Positions 7,278 through 16,006 are shown, numbered from the stretch's first letter. The stretch is 34,644 nt of DNA from Salinivirgaceae bacterium (GCA_017557605.1 JAFYYJ010000090.1:1-34644), one strand, 5' to 3'. Translations and numbers: made by a program. Notes: generated by a model not told the origin, from the letters alone.

Positions 7278-9329
7278 TCAATCAATTATTTTTACCTCGA
7301 TACGACGGTTTTGCGCCCGGTTGGCATCAGAATTATTGGGCAATATCGGTTGTGACTCACCATAACCTTTTGCCACAATTGCCGATTCCTTCACACCCTT
7401 TTCTTTCAGATACTTAACTGCCGTCTTCGCCCTTTTTTCCGACAGAACCATATTGTACCAGTCGGGGCCGACATCGTCGGTATGCGCCGAAAGCTCGATA
7501 CGCACATTATCGTTCAGTTTCATAAACTCAATCAAGCGATTAAGTTCCTTGAACGATTCGGCATTCAGCTCGGCCGAGTTGGTCTCAAACGTAATGTTAT
7601 TGAAAGTCATCTTGGTGTTCTTTGTCAGCAAATCGAGCTTGATGTTGAGTTTCTGCGTCTTGTTCGATTTTCCGACATCGACCTTGGTGCTGCTGTAGGT
7701 GTAACCCTTCTTGGCAACGTCAATCTCATAGCTGTCGCCCTCACGCAACTCCACAATCAAGTTGCCGTCTTTATCGCGATGAGCAACCACCGTCCGTGAC
7801 TCGTTGCGGCTCAAGTTCTTAACATTGACCAACACCGAATCGCCATCTGTACCGGCGTCAATATCCAATATCATAATCTTCTTGGCCGGCTTCAGCTCTA
7901 TATCGTCTTCAAACTCGTTGTAGAAAACATCGGCCACAGCGTTGAAGTAAATATCGCGAGGCTCAAAGTGCTCACAATCAATATGTATCTTGTAAGTTTT
8001 TCCGATTGTTATCTGACTTTTGTAACGGCCTTCACCGATAGCCGGAACGTTGTCTATCAGCAAGTTGTTGGTTGCTGAGTCATAAACCGAGATTTTAGCC
8101 GCCAAGGGGCTGTACATCTCCTGGTCGAAAACATTCAGATAATAATTGATTGACGAGAAAATAGTTGTATCGAACTGTTTTACAATATCTTCGGTATAAT
8201 ATCCGGTTGTCAGATGATAATTGGAATGCGAGTAACCATCTTTGCCATAATCGATTCGGTAATTGCCCTTGTCTTTCAAATAGATTGAATACCGCCCGTC
8301 AGAATTGGTTTCGTACTCACCCAAAACCGCCGATGTAATAGCGTCTGTAACAACGATTTGCGCTTGAACAGGCTTTTTTGTATCAAAATCGGTCACCTGA
8401 CCCACAAGCTGCATTTTGGCATGCTGCTTATAGTCAGCCGGAACATCAATCTGATAGGTTTTGTTCGGATTCTTCTTGGTGACACGTTGCGGATTGGTGT
8501 TCTTTATAAAAATCGAGCCATCGTTATTCATCTTGGGCGACAAGTCGTTATACTCTGTGCTGAACTCATCGACATATCTTGGCAGTGTCCAAACATTCTC
8601 GTAAATGAATTCCGACACCACTTTCGAATAATAAATGTTGTATATGTCGTCAGGAACTTTTTTACCCATTTTTGTTGTGTCGGGCCGCATCGATGAAAAG
8701 AAAAGCGTTTTGCCGTCGGCGCAGATGAACGGTGTCTCCTGACAGCCGGAGTTGAAATCCTGCGGTATAAACTGCGGGCCTGTCCACTCACCGTCTTTAT
8801 TCCTGATATACAGCACTATCTCCTTACACGAAACATCTTTTTTCTGGCCTGTAACATCATGTTTCGGCCTTAGAAGAAAAATGTAATTATTGTCGGCTGA
8901 TATTGACGGCGAAAACTCATCGTCGACCGAATTGACCGGCGACGGGAATTTTTCCAAACCACCCCACTCGCCATTCTCGTACTTCAGACTCATTATGTCG
9001 AACGAAACACCAAAATTGATATGAAACAGAAGCTGAGTACCGTCGTAGTTGAACGAAAAACCGCCTATGCCTTTGGGCGACTGCGGAATCAGTTTGTCAA
9101 ATGCCGGTATCTCCTTTGGCTCGCTCCATTTTCCGTTCTCGTTTACCGACTCATAAACTTTTTTAACCGCATCCTGCTCACCAAGAAAGACTATTCGCTT
9201 TCCGTCGTGAGTTACCGCAGCATTTGTCACCATCCCCTGAAACCCTGGAAAAAGGTCGGTCTGCGCAAAGGCGCCGAACGGCATGGCGGCCAATGCCAGA
9301 ATATTTATTATGCGTTTTCCTAACTTCAT
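7278..9329 (-). CDS. PorE-like exported protein: PD40/beta-propeller, carboxypeptidase-regulatory-like repeats, OmpA C-terminal domain
   Basis: A 683-residue exported protein (signal peptide MKLGKRIINILALAAMPFGAFA). Residues ~25-300 carry PD40/WD40-like blade repeats (S.S.D...I.F....., FICADGKTLFFSSMRPD). Residues ~306-480 hold one or two carboxypeptidase-regulatory-like beta-sandwich domains (QLVGQVTDFDTKKPVQAQIVV, then a second segment). Residues ~485-570 form a further beta region. Residues ~576-683 are an OmpA-like peptidoglycan-binding domain, with TNSAEL, SAHTDDVG, LSEKRA and NRRIEV as in the family. This order resembles PorE of the type IX secretion system, but the N-terminal TPR of PorE and a lipobox are missing, so it is probably a paralogue. 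It lies 13 bp downstream of the CHAT gene and likely anchors the operon's products to the cell wall. Confidence 0.88.
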   Translation of the reverse strand: MKLGKRIINILALAAMPFGAFAQTDLFPGFQGMVTNAAVTHDGKRIVFLGEQDAVKKVYESVNENGKWSEPKEIPAFDKLIPQSPKGIGGFSFNYDGTQLLFHINFGVSFDIMSLKYENGEWGGLEKFPSPVNSVDDEFSPSISADNNYIFLLRPKHDVTGQKKDVSCKEIVLYIRNKDGEWTGPQFIPQDFNSGCQETPFICADGKTLFFSSMRPDTTKMGKKVPDDIYNIYYSKVVSEFIYENVWTLPRYVDEFSTEYNDLSPKMNNDGSIFIKNTNPQRVTKKNPNKTYQIDVPADYKQHAKMQLVGQVTDFDTKKPVQAQIVVTDAITSAVLGEYETNSDGRYSIYLKDKGNYRIDYGKDGYSHSNYHLTTGYYTEDIVKQFDTTIFSSINYYLNVFDQEMYSPLAAKISVYDSATNNLLIDNVPAIGEGRYKSQITIGKTYKIHIDCEHFEPRDIYFNAVADVFYNEFEDDIELKPAKKIMILDIDAGTDGDSVLVNVKNLSRNESRTVVAHRDKDGNLIVELREGDSYEIDVAKKGYTYSSTKVDVGKSNKTQKLNIKLDLLTKNTKMTFNNITFETNSAELNAESFKELNRLIEFMKLNDNVRIELSAHTDDVGPDWYNMVLSEKRAKTAVKYLKEKGVKESAIVAKGYGESQPILPNNSDANRAQNRRIEVKIID

Positions 9330-9342
9330 ATATTACAGAATA

Positions 9343-12300
9343 TTAATCTCCTATCAGAATAAACGGTGCCCAATAATAAGGCCGTGCATAGTTTTTATCA
9401 GCAATCAGCGACAGCTTTGCTTTCTGTAGCAGCTCGGCATAGTTCAAGTTGGCATTCTCCTTGTCGAGCATCAATTTGTAGAAAGCAACCATCATCTGCG
9501 AAGTCGAATTATCGGCTACTTTCCACAACGAAACCAGCAGATTCTGACTGCCGGCATATATGAAAGCCCTTGATAATCCGACAATTCCCTCGCCTTTCAT
9601 TATCTTGCCCAATCCAGTCTCACAAGCCGACAAGATAAGCAAATCGCACTTGAGTTTCAAACCATAAACATCGCCAGAATAAAGAATTCCATCCTGACTG
9701 TCGCCTTTCAGACTGCACAACTGCACACCCGACAACTCAGGCTTTTCGGAATTGACAAAACCATGTGTGGCCAAATGGATGTAGCGGTAACGCGACACTG
9801 AATCGGCATTGAAATTCTGACGGCTGGCACAACCCCACAAGCACGCTTTGGCTGGCTGTCCCGTTTTCTGGAACATTGCGAATATGTTGCGCACCTCGGT
9901 TTCCGACGATGTCAACGGTTCAAGTTTTCCGTTGTTATTTATCTCGATATCAGTATAGTTGCGCTCGTTTTTCTTAATCCGGCTATCGAGCAGAACGCCT
10001 GAATACTTGCCTGTGGTGAACACTGGCGCCAAGCCTAACCAGCCCTCAGCTCCGTTCTGCTTGTTGCGCGTCAGGTCGCGGTAATAAAGCGTGGCCGAGT
10101 AGGCGTAGCTGACGGAATACTTCTTAATCAGGAAATTGTAAGACGAATAATCGTAGATGGAACCGGCAACATCAGTCATCAGCAGACTCTCGTAAGGAAT
10201 CTGATTCAACGCTCCATCAGGAATAATCACCAGATTGCGTACATCGGCAGCTATGCTGTCAGGTAGCAACAGACTATAAAACCGGCGCGAGAGTGCGCTA
10301 AAATCCATCATTGCCTTCTGCGATGTCAGGAGCATCGAGTTTCGGTACATTTTGATTGTGTCGGCAAAATTGCTCTGAATGTTGCTTGCATCAATTTCGA
10401 AACTGCTGTTGGTTATGTGCAGACTGTAAACTCGCTCATCGCCAAGCACATACATAATCATCATTGTGCCCTTGCGCAACTTTTGTTGCAACTCGCCCAG
10501 CCCGATGGTGTTGTCGGCATATTTAAGTTGATGATACTCAGGATATTTCTTCTCAAGTTGTTTAACAAAATCCTCATGTCTGCGGTTGGCTGCCAAAAGA
10601 CTATCACGCACCTGAACAGCGTTTTTGGGTTTCTCGGCCAGCATCTGTTCATAGTAGAGCACATCAACCGACAGTCGGTTCTCCTTCTGCTGCATGTCGT
10701 CGGGAATGTTTGCCAGCTGCATTGCGTCCTGTCCCACCATCGACTCGAGCAGCGAGTTGGCCTTGCCCTTCTCGGCAAACAGGAACACCTGCTCCTGATA
10801 GGAGCGAGCTTTGGCGGCCGGCAAATTATTGTTTAACAGCTGCATACAAACTTCCATAACGCCCTCGTAGCACTTCGACGCAATCTTTCCAAGTTCAAGC
10901 TTGTCGTTTTTGGTAAGAGCCGAGCGACGCATAACGGATATTATGTTGTCGCAAAGCAGATAATGATTGAAAGCGAAGACCAAATCGGCGTTATTCTTCG
11001 AGTTCAAATAACGCATCGCATAGGCTGAGCCCCTCAACAACAACGAGTTGACAAACACATTCTGGTCGTAATAGCCAACGGCTTCAGGCAGCGAGTCTTT
11101 CTTCGAATTGAAACGGTCGTGGTTCGACTCAATTGCTAAGCTATAGTTGAGAATAGCTTCGTCGTATTTTCCCTGCTTCAGGTCGATATTACCTATATTA
11201 TTGTATATCAATGCTAAATACGGATGCTTGTCACCAAATACGTTTTTATACAAATCGACCGAGCGGTAATAATAGAATTGAGCTGAATCGAGCTGGTTTG
11301 TCTGCAAGTAGGCCGTTGCAATGTTGTTGTTGGTATTGCCCACAAGCACCGGACTAACTGACTTGATGCCACCATAAATGTTGCTGGCTTTCAAATAACT
11401 GCCAATGGCCTCGCGTGTCTTCCCGGTTTTAAGGTAAACGTTGCCGAGGTTGTTATAAGCCTCCGCCACCTCAAGCGACTTTTCACCATCGTACTTCCGG
11501 GTTATGTCAAGCGACTTCTGGAAATAAAATTGCGCAGGCCGGTAATCCTCAAGATTCTGATAGACTGTTCCCACGTTGTTATATATAGGCGCAAGTTTGC
11601 GGTCAGCAGCACTGTTCTGCTCTGTTTTAATAGCCAGAGCCTTGTTGTAATAGACAAGAGCCAACTCATACTGTCCCAGGCGGTTATAGAGATTTCCCTT
11701 GTTTATGTACACATCGCTTACAGCCTGCGACGATTCGCCGCTAACTTTAACCAATATATCCTCGGCTGTATCGAAGCACTCGGTCGACTTGTTGAAGTTG
11801 CCCAAACGGTCGTAAATGGTTTCTAGATTGTTAAGCGTGTTGGCGTATTTGGCATTATCGGTTCCGTAGTTTTTTTGCTTGACATCAAGCGACTTGGTTG
11901 TATAAGCCAAAGCCTTTTTATAATCACCAGTTGCCTTGCAGTACAAGCCGTAATTGTTGTAAAAAACATCGAGCCGGCTTTCTGGGATATTGCCATTTCC
12001 TATTATCCTCAAGCATTTCTCATAATTGGCGCCAGCATTGTCATAATCGTGCAAATTATACAAAGCGTTGGCGTAATTGGCATATAAATCAATTAGTTGC
12101 GCATTTTGTTCACCCATAGCGGCCGACTTAACCGACAGGCTGTAGGCGTAAATATCAGCCGCACGTTTGAAATCCTCGGCCGCCATATAAGCCGATGCAA
12201 TATTCTCCCGTGCCGACAAAGTCCTTACACTCACGTCTCCGAATTGTGTCTTCAATATATCGTACGCCGCCTGATAGCTGCGCGTTGCCGAATCGATTTT

Positions 12301-13596
12301 GTTGTTTTTAAAATACTCATTACCCATCAGTTCATGAATGTTGGCCTCGAACTCAGCGTCAATTTTCGATACTGCTTTCATTGCACGCTTGTACTCAGCT
12401 AATGCCTTGTCCGACTGATTTTTAGCGGAATTGATATTGCCCAAACCACATACCGCCTGCGCATATATTACCGGATACTTCTGATTATCAGCACTGGAAA
12501 GCACCTGATTATAAATGCGTTCAGCTTGTTCGAGATTACCATTTTCGTAAACTTTAGCCATCTCGATACGGGCCTGATTCTCCAATTCGGGATTTTTCGA
12601 CTCCGCCTCAACCTCGTTCCATTTCTCCAGTGCATCCTGCTTATTGTCGGCACTTTCCAAGCGCCCGTAAGCTAAAAGGATATTATAATATGTATCATTT
12701 TTATCTTTTTGATATTCAAGAGCTTTTGACAGAAACGCCTTTGCTTTGACCGCATTCTCATCGGCTTCGTATAGCAGCCCCAGATAAAAACACGAACCTA
12801 CATAAATGTCGTTTTTCAAGCCTGCCACTTCGCATAGGTTCTTTACCTCCTCAAAACTCGCCCTTGCCTCCTGGCGCGCCCCTGCGTCATAGGATTTCTG
12901 TGCCTCTTTGAACTTCAGGTATGCCACCGATTCCAAGTTGCTTACATCAGCATAATTAGCAGCCTTCTTGTAGTAATAATCCGACGAATCGGCTTTGCCA
13001 ACAGCCTGATAAATATCGCCAAGCGCAGAATAGGCCTGATAATAATCATCGTCGGTGGCCACCGACAGACGCTCTTTCATGCCTATCGACCGCAAATGGC
13101 TCCGTAGGGCGGCATCGTGCTGCATAAGCGTTGCATACGAATTGCCGAGATTGAACAGACATACGGCCAACGCCTCAGAGTCGGCATCACCCATAATGCT
13201 GGCGGCTTTCTTGTAATAGTAAACCGAACGGTCGGGCTCATTGAGTCCGTAATGCAACTCACCCAAAGTATGGAAAATGAGCATGCTGACCTCAGATGTG
13301 GAGTCAACCAGACCACGCGTGTCTTGAATGCTCTTTTCAAGAATCTCCCTGCCTTTTGCCAGATTGCCGATATTGTAATAAGCCGCGCCCGCCTGATAAG
13401 CGGCAATAAGATAGTTGTCGTAGAGTTTGCAGCAACGGAAACCATCGGCAGCCTTTTCGAATAACTGCGCGGCATCGGCATCTTCGCGCTCCTGCGCCTG
13501 TGTGAACAATTTTACTGCCTCGTTCTCATTACAGCCCTGCCCGAATGAGAGAAATCCGACAGAAACAAACAATAAAACCAGAAGAACCCTACTCAT
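9343..13596 (-). CDS. Exported TPR-CHAT (caspase-like) protein
   Basis: A 1417-residue protein with a signal peptide (MSRVLLVLLFVSVGFLSFGQ), so it acts outside the cytoplasm. Residues ~25-870 are tetratricopeptide repeats, many of the form YNNLGNVYLKTGKTREAIGSYLKA, followed by a helical linker. Residues ~1040-1417 are a CHAT domain. The caspase-type dyad is H1278 (HLATHGF) and C1325 (SACETGLG), 47 residues apart, with the typical ending YYWAPFILIGD. CHAT domains are caspase-fold proteases; several are activated by partners bound to their TPRs. Both catalytic residues are intact, so activity is plausible, but substrate and activator are unknown. The gene is third in a five-gene set of exported proteins. 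Its ATG is only 10 nt after the T-tract of an intrinsic terminator (13607-13641), so expression probably depends on readthrough. The start is fixed by the signal peptide. Confidence 0.93.
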   Translation of the reverse strand: MSRVLLVLLFVSVGFLSFGQGCNENEAVKLFTQAQEREDADAAQLFEKAADGFRCCKLYDNYLIAAYQAGAAYYNIGNLAKGREILEKSIQDTRGLVDSTSEVSMLIFHTLGELHYGLNEPDRSVYYYKKAASIMGDADSEALAVCLFNLGNSYATLMQHDAALRSHLRSIGMKERLSVATDDDYYQAYSALGDIYQAVGKADSSDYYYKKAANYADVSNLESVAYLKFKEAQKSYDAGARQEARASFEEVKNLCEVAGLKNDIYVGSCFYLGLLYEADENAVKAKAFLSKALEYQKDKNDTYYNILLAYGRLESADNKQDALEKWNEVEAESKNPELENQARIEMAKVYENGNLEQAERIYNQVLSSADNQKYPVIYAQAVCGLGNINSAKNQSDKALAEYKRAMKAVSKIDAEFEANIHELMGNEYFKNNKIDSATRSYQAAYDILKTQFGDVSVRTLSARENIASAYMAAEDFKRAADIYAYSLSVKSAAMGEQNAQLIDLYANYANALYNLHDYDNAGANYEKCLRIIGNGNIPESRLDVFYNNYGLYCKATGDYKKALAYTTKSLDVKQKNYGTDNAKYANTLNNLETIYDRLGNFNKSTECFDTAEDILVKVSGESSQAVSDVYINKGNLYNRLGQYELALVYYNKALAIKTEQNSAADRKLAPIYNNVGTVYQNLEDYRPAQFYFQKSLDITRKYDGEKSLEVAEAYNNLGNVYLKTGKTREAIGSYLKASNIYGGIKSVSPVLVGNTNNNIATAYLQTNQLDSAQFYYYRSVDLYKNVFGDKHPYLALIYNNIGNIDLKQGKYDEAILNYSLAIESNHDRFNSKKDSLPEAVGYYDQNVFVNSLLLRGSAYAMRYLNSKNNADLVFAFNHYLLCDNIISVMRRSALTKNDKLELGKIASKCYEGVMEVCMQLLNNNLPAAKARSYQEQVFLFAEKGKANSLLESMVGQDAMQLANIPDDMQQKENRLSVDVLYYEQMLAEKPKNAVQVRDSLLAANRRHEDFVKQLEKKYPEYHQLKYADNTIGLGELQQKLRKGTMMIMYVLGDERVYSLHITNSSFEIDASNIQSNFADTIKMYRNSMLLTSQKAMMDFSALSRRFYSLLLPDSIAADVRNLVIIPDGALNQIPYESLLMTDVAGSIYDYSSYNFLIKKYSVSYAYSATLYYRDLTRNKQNGAEGWLGLAPVFTTGKYSGVLLDSRIKKNERNYTDIEINNNGKLEPLTSSETEVRNIFAMFQKTGQPAKACLWGCASRQNFNADSVSRYRYIHLATHGFVNSEKPELSGVQLCSLKGDSQDGILYSGDVYGLKLKCDLLILSACETGLGKIMKGEGIVGLSRAFIYAGSQNLLVSLWKVADNSTSQMMVAFYKLMLDKENANLNYAELLQKAKLSLIADKNYARPYYWAPFILIGD

Positions 13597-13606
13597 AGCT
13601 TATCCT

Positions 13607-13641
13607 AAAAAAAATGCCCGGCTGCAATCACAATCGGGCAT
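13607..13641 (-). terminator. Intrinsic terminator or attenuator directly before the CHAT gene
   Basis: On the minus strand a 7 bp stem (ATGCCCG, 13641-13635, with CGGGCAT, 13620-13614) and a 14 nt loop are followed by a run of T's (13613-13607). It lies 22 nt after the upstream stop codon and 10 nt before the CHAT ATG (13596). There is no room for a promoter between the T-tract and the start, so any CHAT transcript must pass through it. Confidence 0.8.
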
Positions 13642-13662
13642 TCCCATTATCAAAATAACACG

Positions 13663-14415
13663 TTATAATCTTAAAATATTTTTAATCCAAGCCTCGACAG
13701 CATCTTCTGTTGTCTTTCCGTAAAACTCATTCACAAAAGAAGATACAGCGGCCACTTTGTCTTCGCGCGAGCCTTTTACATTATCGAACACCGCGCTTAT
13801 TTCATCTTTGAACGAGATGTCGGCATAAACCGGAGTGAACTCGGTTTTGTTGCTCTCACCAAACTCATCGTTGTAGGTAAGCGTAACTTTGGCCGGCTTG
13901 TCAAGAATCATGCAGTAAGGCAGAACAAGTTTCCCGTTCTTATACTCCATACGCTCAGAATAATCTTTGCTGCCTGTATTGTAGCTGACAACAAAATAGC
14001 CGTCATCGTTAATGCGGAGTTTCTCGTTGTCGATTTTGAGGCTGTCGTAACCCGAAACAAAAATATCGCCGAAGTAATACTCAATTATTTCTGACGGCTG
14101 GGCGGGCAAGGCAACCCTCACACTCATGCTGTTCGACATTGGGAGGAACTGCGGGCCGGAATTATCGTTGCGGGCGCTCAATACCTTGCAACCTGTTTCT
14201 TTGTTGACAACAAAGGCTCGCGAGTATGATGTCTTAAATTCGAAATTCTCGTTATCAAGAATATCTTCACCAACAGCAAGCAAACCACCGGTCTTGACAC
14301 GCTGTATCTCGCCCTGCACCTTCACCACTTTGTAGTTTTTCTGTGCGACAGATGTCAATGGAATCAACATCAATGAAACAACTATCGCCTTAATGCTTAT
14401 TCCCGTGATTTTCAT
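13663..14415 (-). CDS. Exported ~250 aa protein, FecR-like fold, paralogue B
   Basis: A 250-residue protein with a Sec signal peptide ending at about VAQ (residue 25) and no lipobox, so predicted periplasmic or secreted. I do not recognise a named family with certainty. The segment after the signal peptide (KVVKVQGEIQRVKTGGLLAVGED, then an 'F.T..SRAFVV' strand) resembles the beta repeat of FecR-type domains, which is inference. The C-terminal ~40 residues are helical (SSFVNEFYGKTTEDAVEAWI). It is a clear tandem duplicate of the next gene upstream (14520-15278): long blocks such as LTYNDEFGESNKTEFTP are identical, and a 38 bp DNA run is shared. It is second in the CHAT operon, separated from the CHAT gene by a terminator-like hairpin. 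Confidence 0.82.
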   Translation of the reverse strand: MKITGISIKAIVVSLMLIPLTSVAQKNYKVVKVQGEIQRVKTGGLLAVGEDILDNENFEFKTSYSRAFVVNKETGCKVLSARNDNSGPQFLPMSNSMSVRVALPAQPSEIIEYYFGDIFVSGYDSLKIDNEKLRINDDGYFVVSYNTGSKDYSERMEYKNGKLVLPYCMILDKPAKVTLTYNDEFGESNKTEFTPVYADISFKDEISAVFDNVKGSREDKVAAVSSFVNEFYGKTTEDAVEAWIKNILRL

Positions 14416-14461
14416 TTCAATAGTTTTTTTGTTTTTAATTGGGCTAGCCTTTCAAAGCGTT

Positions 14462-14500
14462 TTGGTTTCCGCACTTTGTGTTGCAAAATGCGGAAACCAA
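14462..14500 (-). repeat. Strong intergenic hairpin between the two paralogues
   Basis: Perfect 12 bp arms, TTGGTTTCCGCA (14462-14473) and TGCGGAAACCAA (14489-14500), plus an inner 4 bp pairing (14475-14478 with 14484-14487) leave a 5 nt loop. No T-run follows on the minus strand, so it is probably an mRNA stabiliser or processing element, not an intrinsic terminator. Confidence 0.7.
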
Positions 14501-14519
14501 GACTGCTGTTGAAGTTGAA

Positions 14520-15278
14520 TTAGTAGTTCAGGTTCTCTTTAATCCAAGTATCCACTGCGTCTTCAGTGGTCTTGCCATAGAAATCGTTGACAAACGATGA
14601 TGATGCAGTAACCTTGGCATCGCGTTTGCCTTTGATTGTCGAGAATATCAGTTTGATTTCATCTTTTAAAGCGTCGCCAGCATAAATCGGAGTGAATTCG
14701 GTTTTGTTGCTCTCACCAAACTCATCGTTGTAGGTGAGTATCACTTTAGCCGGTTTGTCGTTAACCAAACTCTGCGGCAAAACAAGTTTTCCGTTTGCAT
14801 ACTCCATACGCTCCGATACTTTTTTGCCGTTAGCACTGTAGCTAATAACAAAGTAGCTGTCATCGCCAATAGCAAGTTTCTCACTGTCGATTTTCAGGCT
14901 GTCGTGACCCGAAACAAAAATATCGCCGTAGTAATACTCAATAACTTCAGACGGCATTGTCGGAACCGACGCTCTGACACTCATGCTGTTTGATGTTGGA
15001 AGGAACTGCGGGCCGGAATTGTCGTTGCGGGCGCTCAATACCATGCATCCGCTTTCCTTATTTACAACCACAGCACGCGAATAATCTGTTCTGAAAGCAA
15101 AGTTCTCGTTGCTTACCACATCCTCTCCTACTGAAAGGAGGTTGCCTGTTTTCACTCTTTGTATTTCGCCCTGCACTTTAACCACTTTGTAGTTAATATT
15201 CTTCTGTGCGTTTGATGCTAATGGCAATAACATCAACGAAATAGCTGCCACCTTAATGCCTGTTACAATGTTTTTCAT
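14520..15278 (-). CDS. Exported ~250 aa protein, FecR-like fold, paralogue A (first gene of CHAT operon)
   Basis: A 252-residue protein with a Sec signal peptide (MKNIVTGIKVAAISLMLLPLASNAQ) and no lipobox. It shares its architecture with paralogue B: KVVKVQGEIQRVKTGNLLSVGED, a GPQFLP.SNSMSVR block, GDIFVSG.DSLKID, a NGKLVLP strand, then LTYNDEFGESNKTEFTP and a helical C-terminus with FYGKTTEDAV. Divergence is greatest in residues 1-30, around 140-160 and after ~200, the pattern expected when the core fold is kept and surfaces differ. Function is unknown. As the promoter-proximal gene it is probably the most abundant product of the operon; a perfect -7 box lies 37 bp upstream and a stable hairpin follows the stop codon. 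It may be a structural subunit, or a substrate or sensor for the CHAT protein. Confidence 0.82.
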   Translation of the reverse strand: MKNIVTGIKVAAISLMLLPLASNAQKNINYKVVKVQGEIQRVKTGNLLSVGEDVVSNENFAFRTDYSRAVVVNKESGCMVLSARNDNSGPQFLPTSNSMSVRASVPTMPSEVIEYYYGDIFVSGHDSLKIDSEKLAIGDDSYFVISYSANGKKVSERMEYANGKLVLPQSLVNDKPAKVILTYNDEFGESNKTEFTPIYAGDALKDEIKLIFSTIKGKRDAKVTASSSFVNDFYGKTTEDAVDTWIKENLNY

Positions 15279-15314
15279 AATTAAGATGTTTTAGTTAATA
15301 ATTTTAAAATATGA

Positions 15315-15322
15315 CAAATGTA
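15315..15322 (-). promoter_or_regulatory. -7 box of the CHAT operon
   Basis: On the minus strand TACATTTG matches TAnnTTTG exactly, 36 bp upstream of the ATG at 15278. It follows the terminator of the SusCD operon, so it is well placed as the promoter of the five-gene unit. No good TTTG -33 element is seen. Confidence 0.6.
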
Positions 15323-15405
15323 AGAATTATTTAAGTAGGTATGATAATGCGATAAGAAATAGACCATTTTTTTGACGAACAGAAAAACGTACTTCTTTAA
15401 GAAAC

Positions 15406-15429
15406 AAAAAAAGCGGCCCGAAAGCCGCT
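15406..15429 (-). terminator. Intrinsic terminator of the SusCD operon
   Basis: On the minus strand AGCGGC (15429-15424), loop TTTCGG and GCCGCT (15417-15412) are followed by a T-tract to 15406. It lies 24 bp after the stop codon of the last SusCD operon gene and insulates the CHAT operon. Confidence 0.85.
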
Positions 15430-15452
15430 CTTTTCATATAAACATATGATTA

Positions 15453-15998
15453 TCAATCATCATTTGAAAAGCCAGTGTAACGGAAGCCCGAAACACGGTA
15501 TTTGGCAAAGCCGTATACATCAGGTGTGTATTCAAAAACATCATCATCAACTTCTGTTAAGTCGTCGTCGAACTCAACAAAGAATACGATTGAATCAGCC
15601 GGCATTCCGCTTGGTGTTGTTGCAGCACCTTTAAGGATTTTGCCATCATACAGTTTCACACCGCTCTCATATTTGATATTGTCGGCATAATCACTGTTTC
15701 CGAAGGTTTTGTCGCTTGTACTGCAACCCACTTTCACCTTGAAATTCCAAAAGCTCTCCAAATCATCGACAAACATCTCATCTGCTGTATTTGCAGCAGT
15801 ATTGTATGTCAAGAGCATGAAGTTACCGATGCCATACAATTCGTCATCAGAATACACAAGCTCACCGCTTTCGTCAACAGCATCAACATGAACGTACCAT
15901 TGTCCAGCCAATGCCTCGGTTGCTGTACCACCTATCTCCTCTTTTGCGCACGATGCGAACAGAAGCACCGCTGCGAATAAATAAACTATCTTTTTCAT
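15453..15998 (-). CDS. Small outer-membrane lipoprotein, probably Bacteroidetes lipid-binding family
   Basis: A ~180-residue lipoprotein with the signal MKKIVYLFAAVLLFASC; the lipidated Cys is residue 17 from this start. The mature part is a single beta-rich domain with GQWYVHVDAVD near the N-terminus, the pattern of small lipocalin-like 'lipid-binding' lipoproteins found at the end of SusCD operons. The family call is from pattern memory and is moderate. An alternative ATG at 16007 overlaps the upstream stop by one base (TAATG) and would add MLS; translation may be coupled through it. It is the last gene of the SusC-SusD operon, before an intrinsic terminator. The role is presumably surface binding of the imported nutrient or of a lipid-like ligand. 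Confidence 0.8.
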   Translation of the reverse strand: MKKIVYLFAAVLLFASCAKEEIGGTATEALAGQWYVHVDAVDESGELVYSDDELYGIGNFMLLTYNTAANTADEMFVDDLESFWNFKVKVGCSTSDKTFGNSDYADNIKYESGVKLYDGKILKGAATTPSGMPADSIVFFVEFDDDLTEVDDDVFEYTPDVYGFAKYRVSGFRYTGFSNDD

Positions 15999-16006
15999 AC
16001 TAAGCA

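Noticed and set aside
7259..7285. Start of the orphan protein at 7285
   Set aside because: It would put nine hydrophilic residues before a clean signal peptide and overlap the upstream stop by 8 nt; the ATG at 7258 fits better.
10900..13500. Repeats within the CHAT gene as a CRISPR array or DNA repeat region
   Set aside because: The periodicity is at protein level (about 34-42 residue TPR units) with divergent DNA; no identical repeats with unique spacers.
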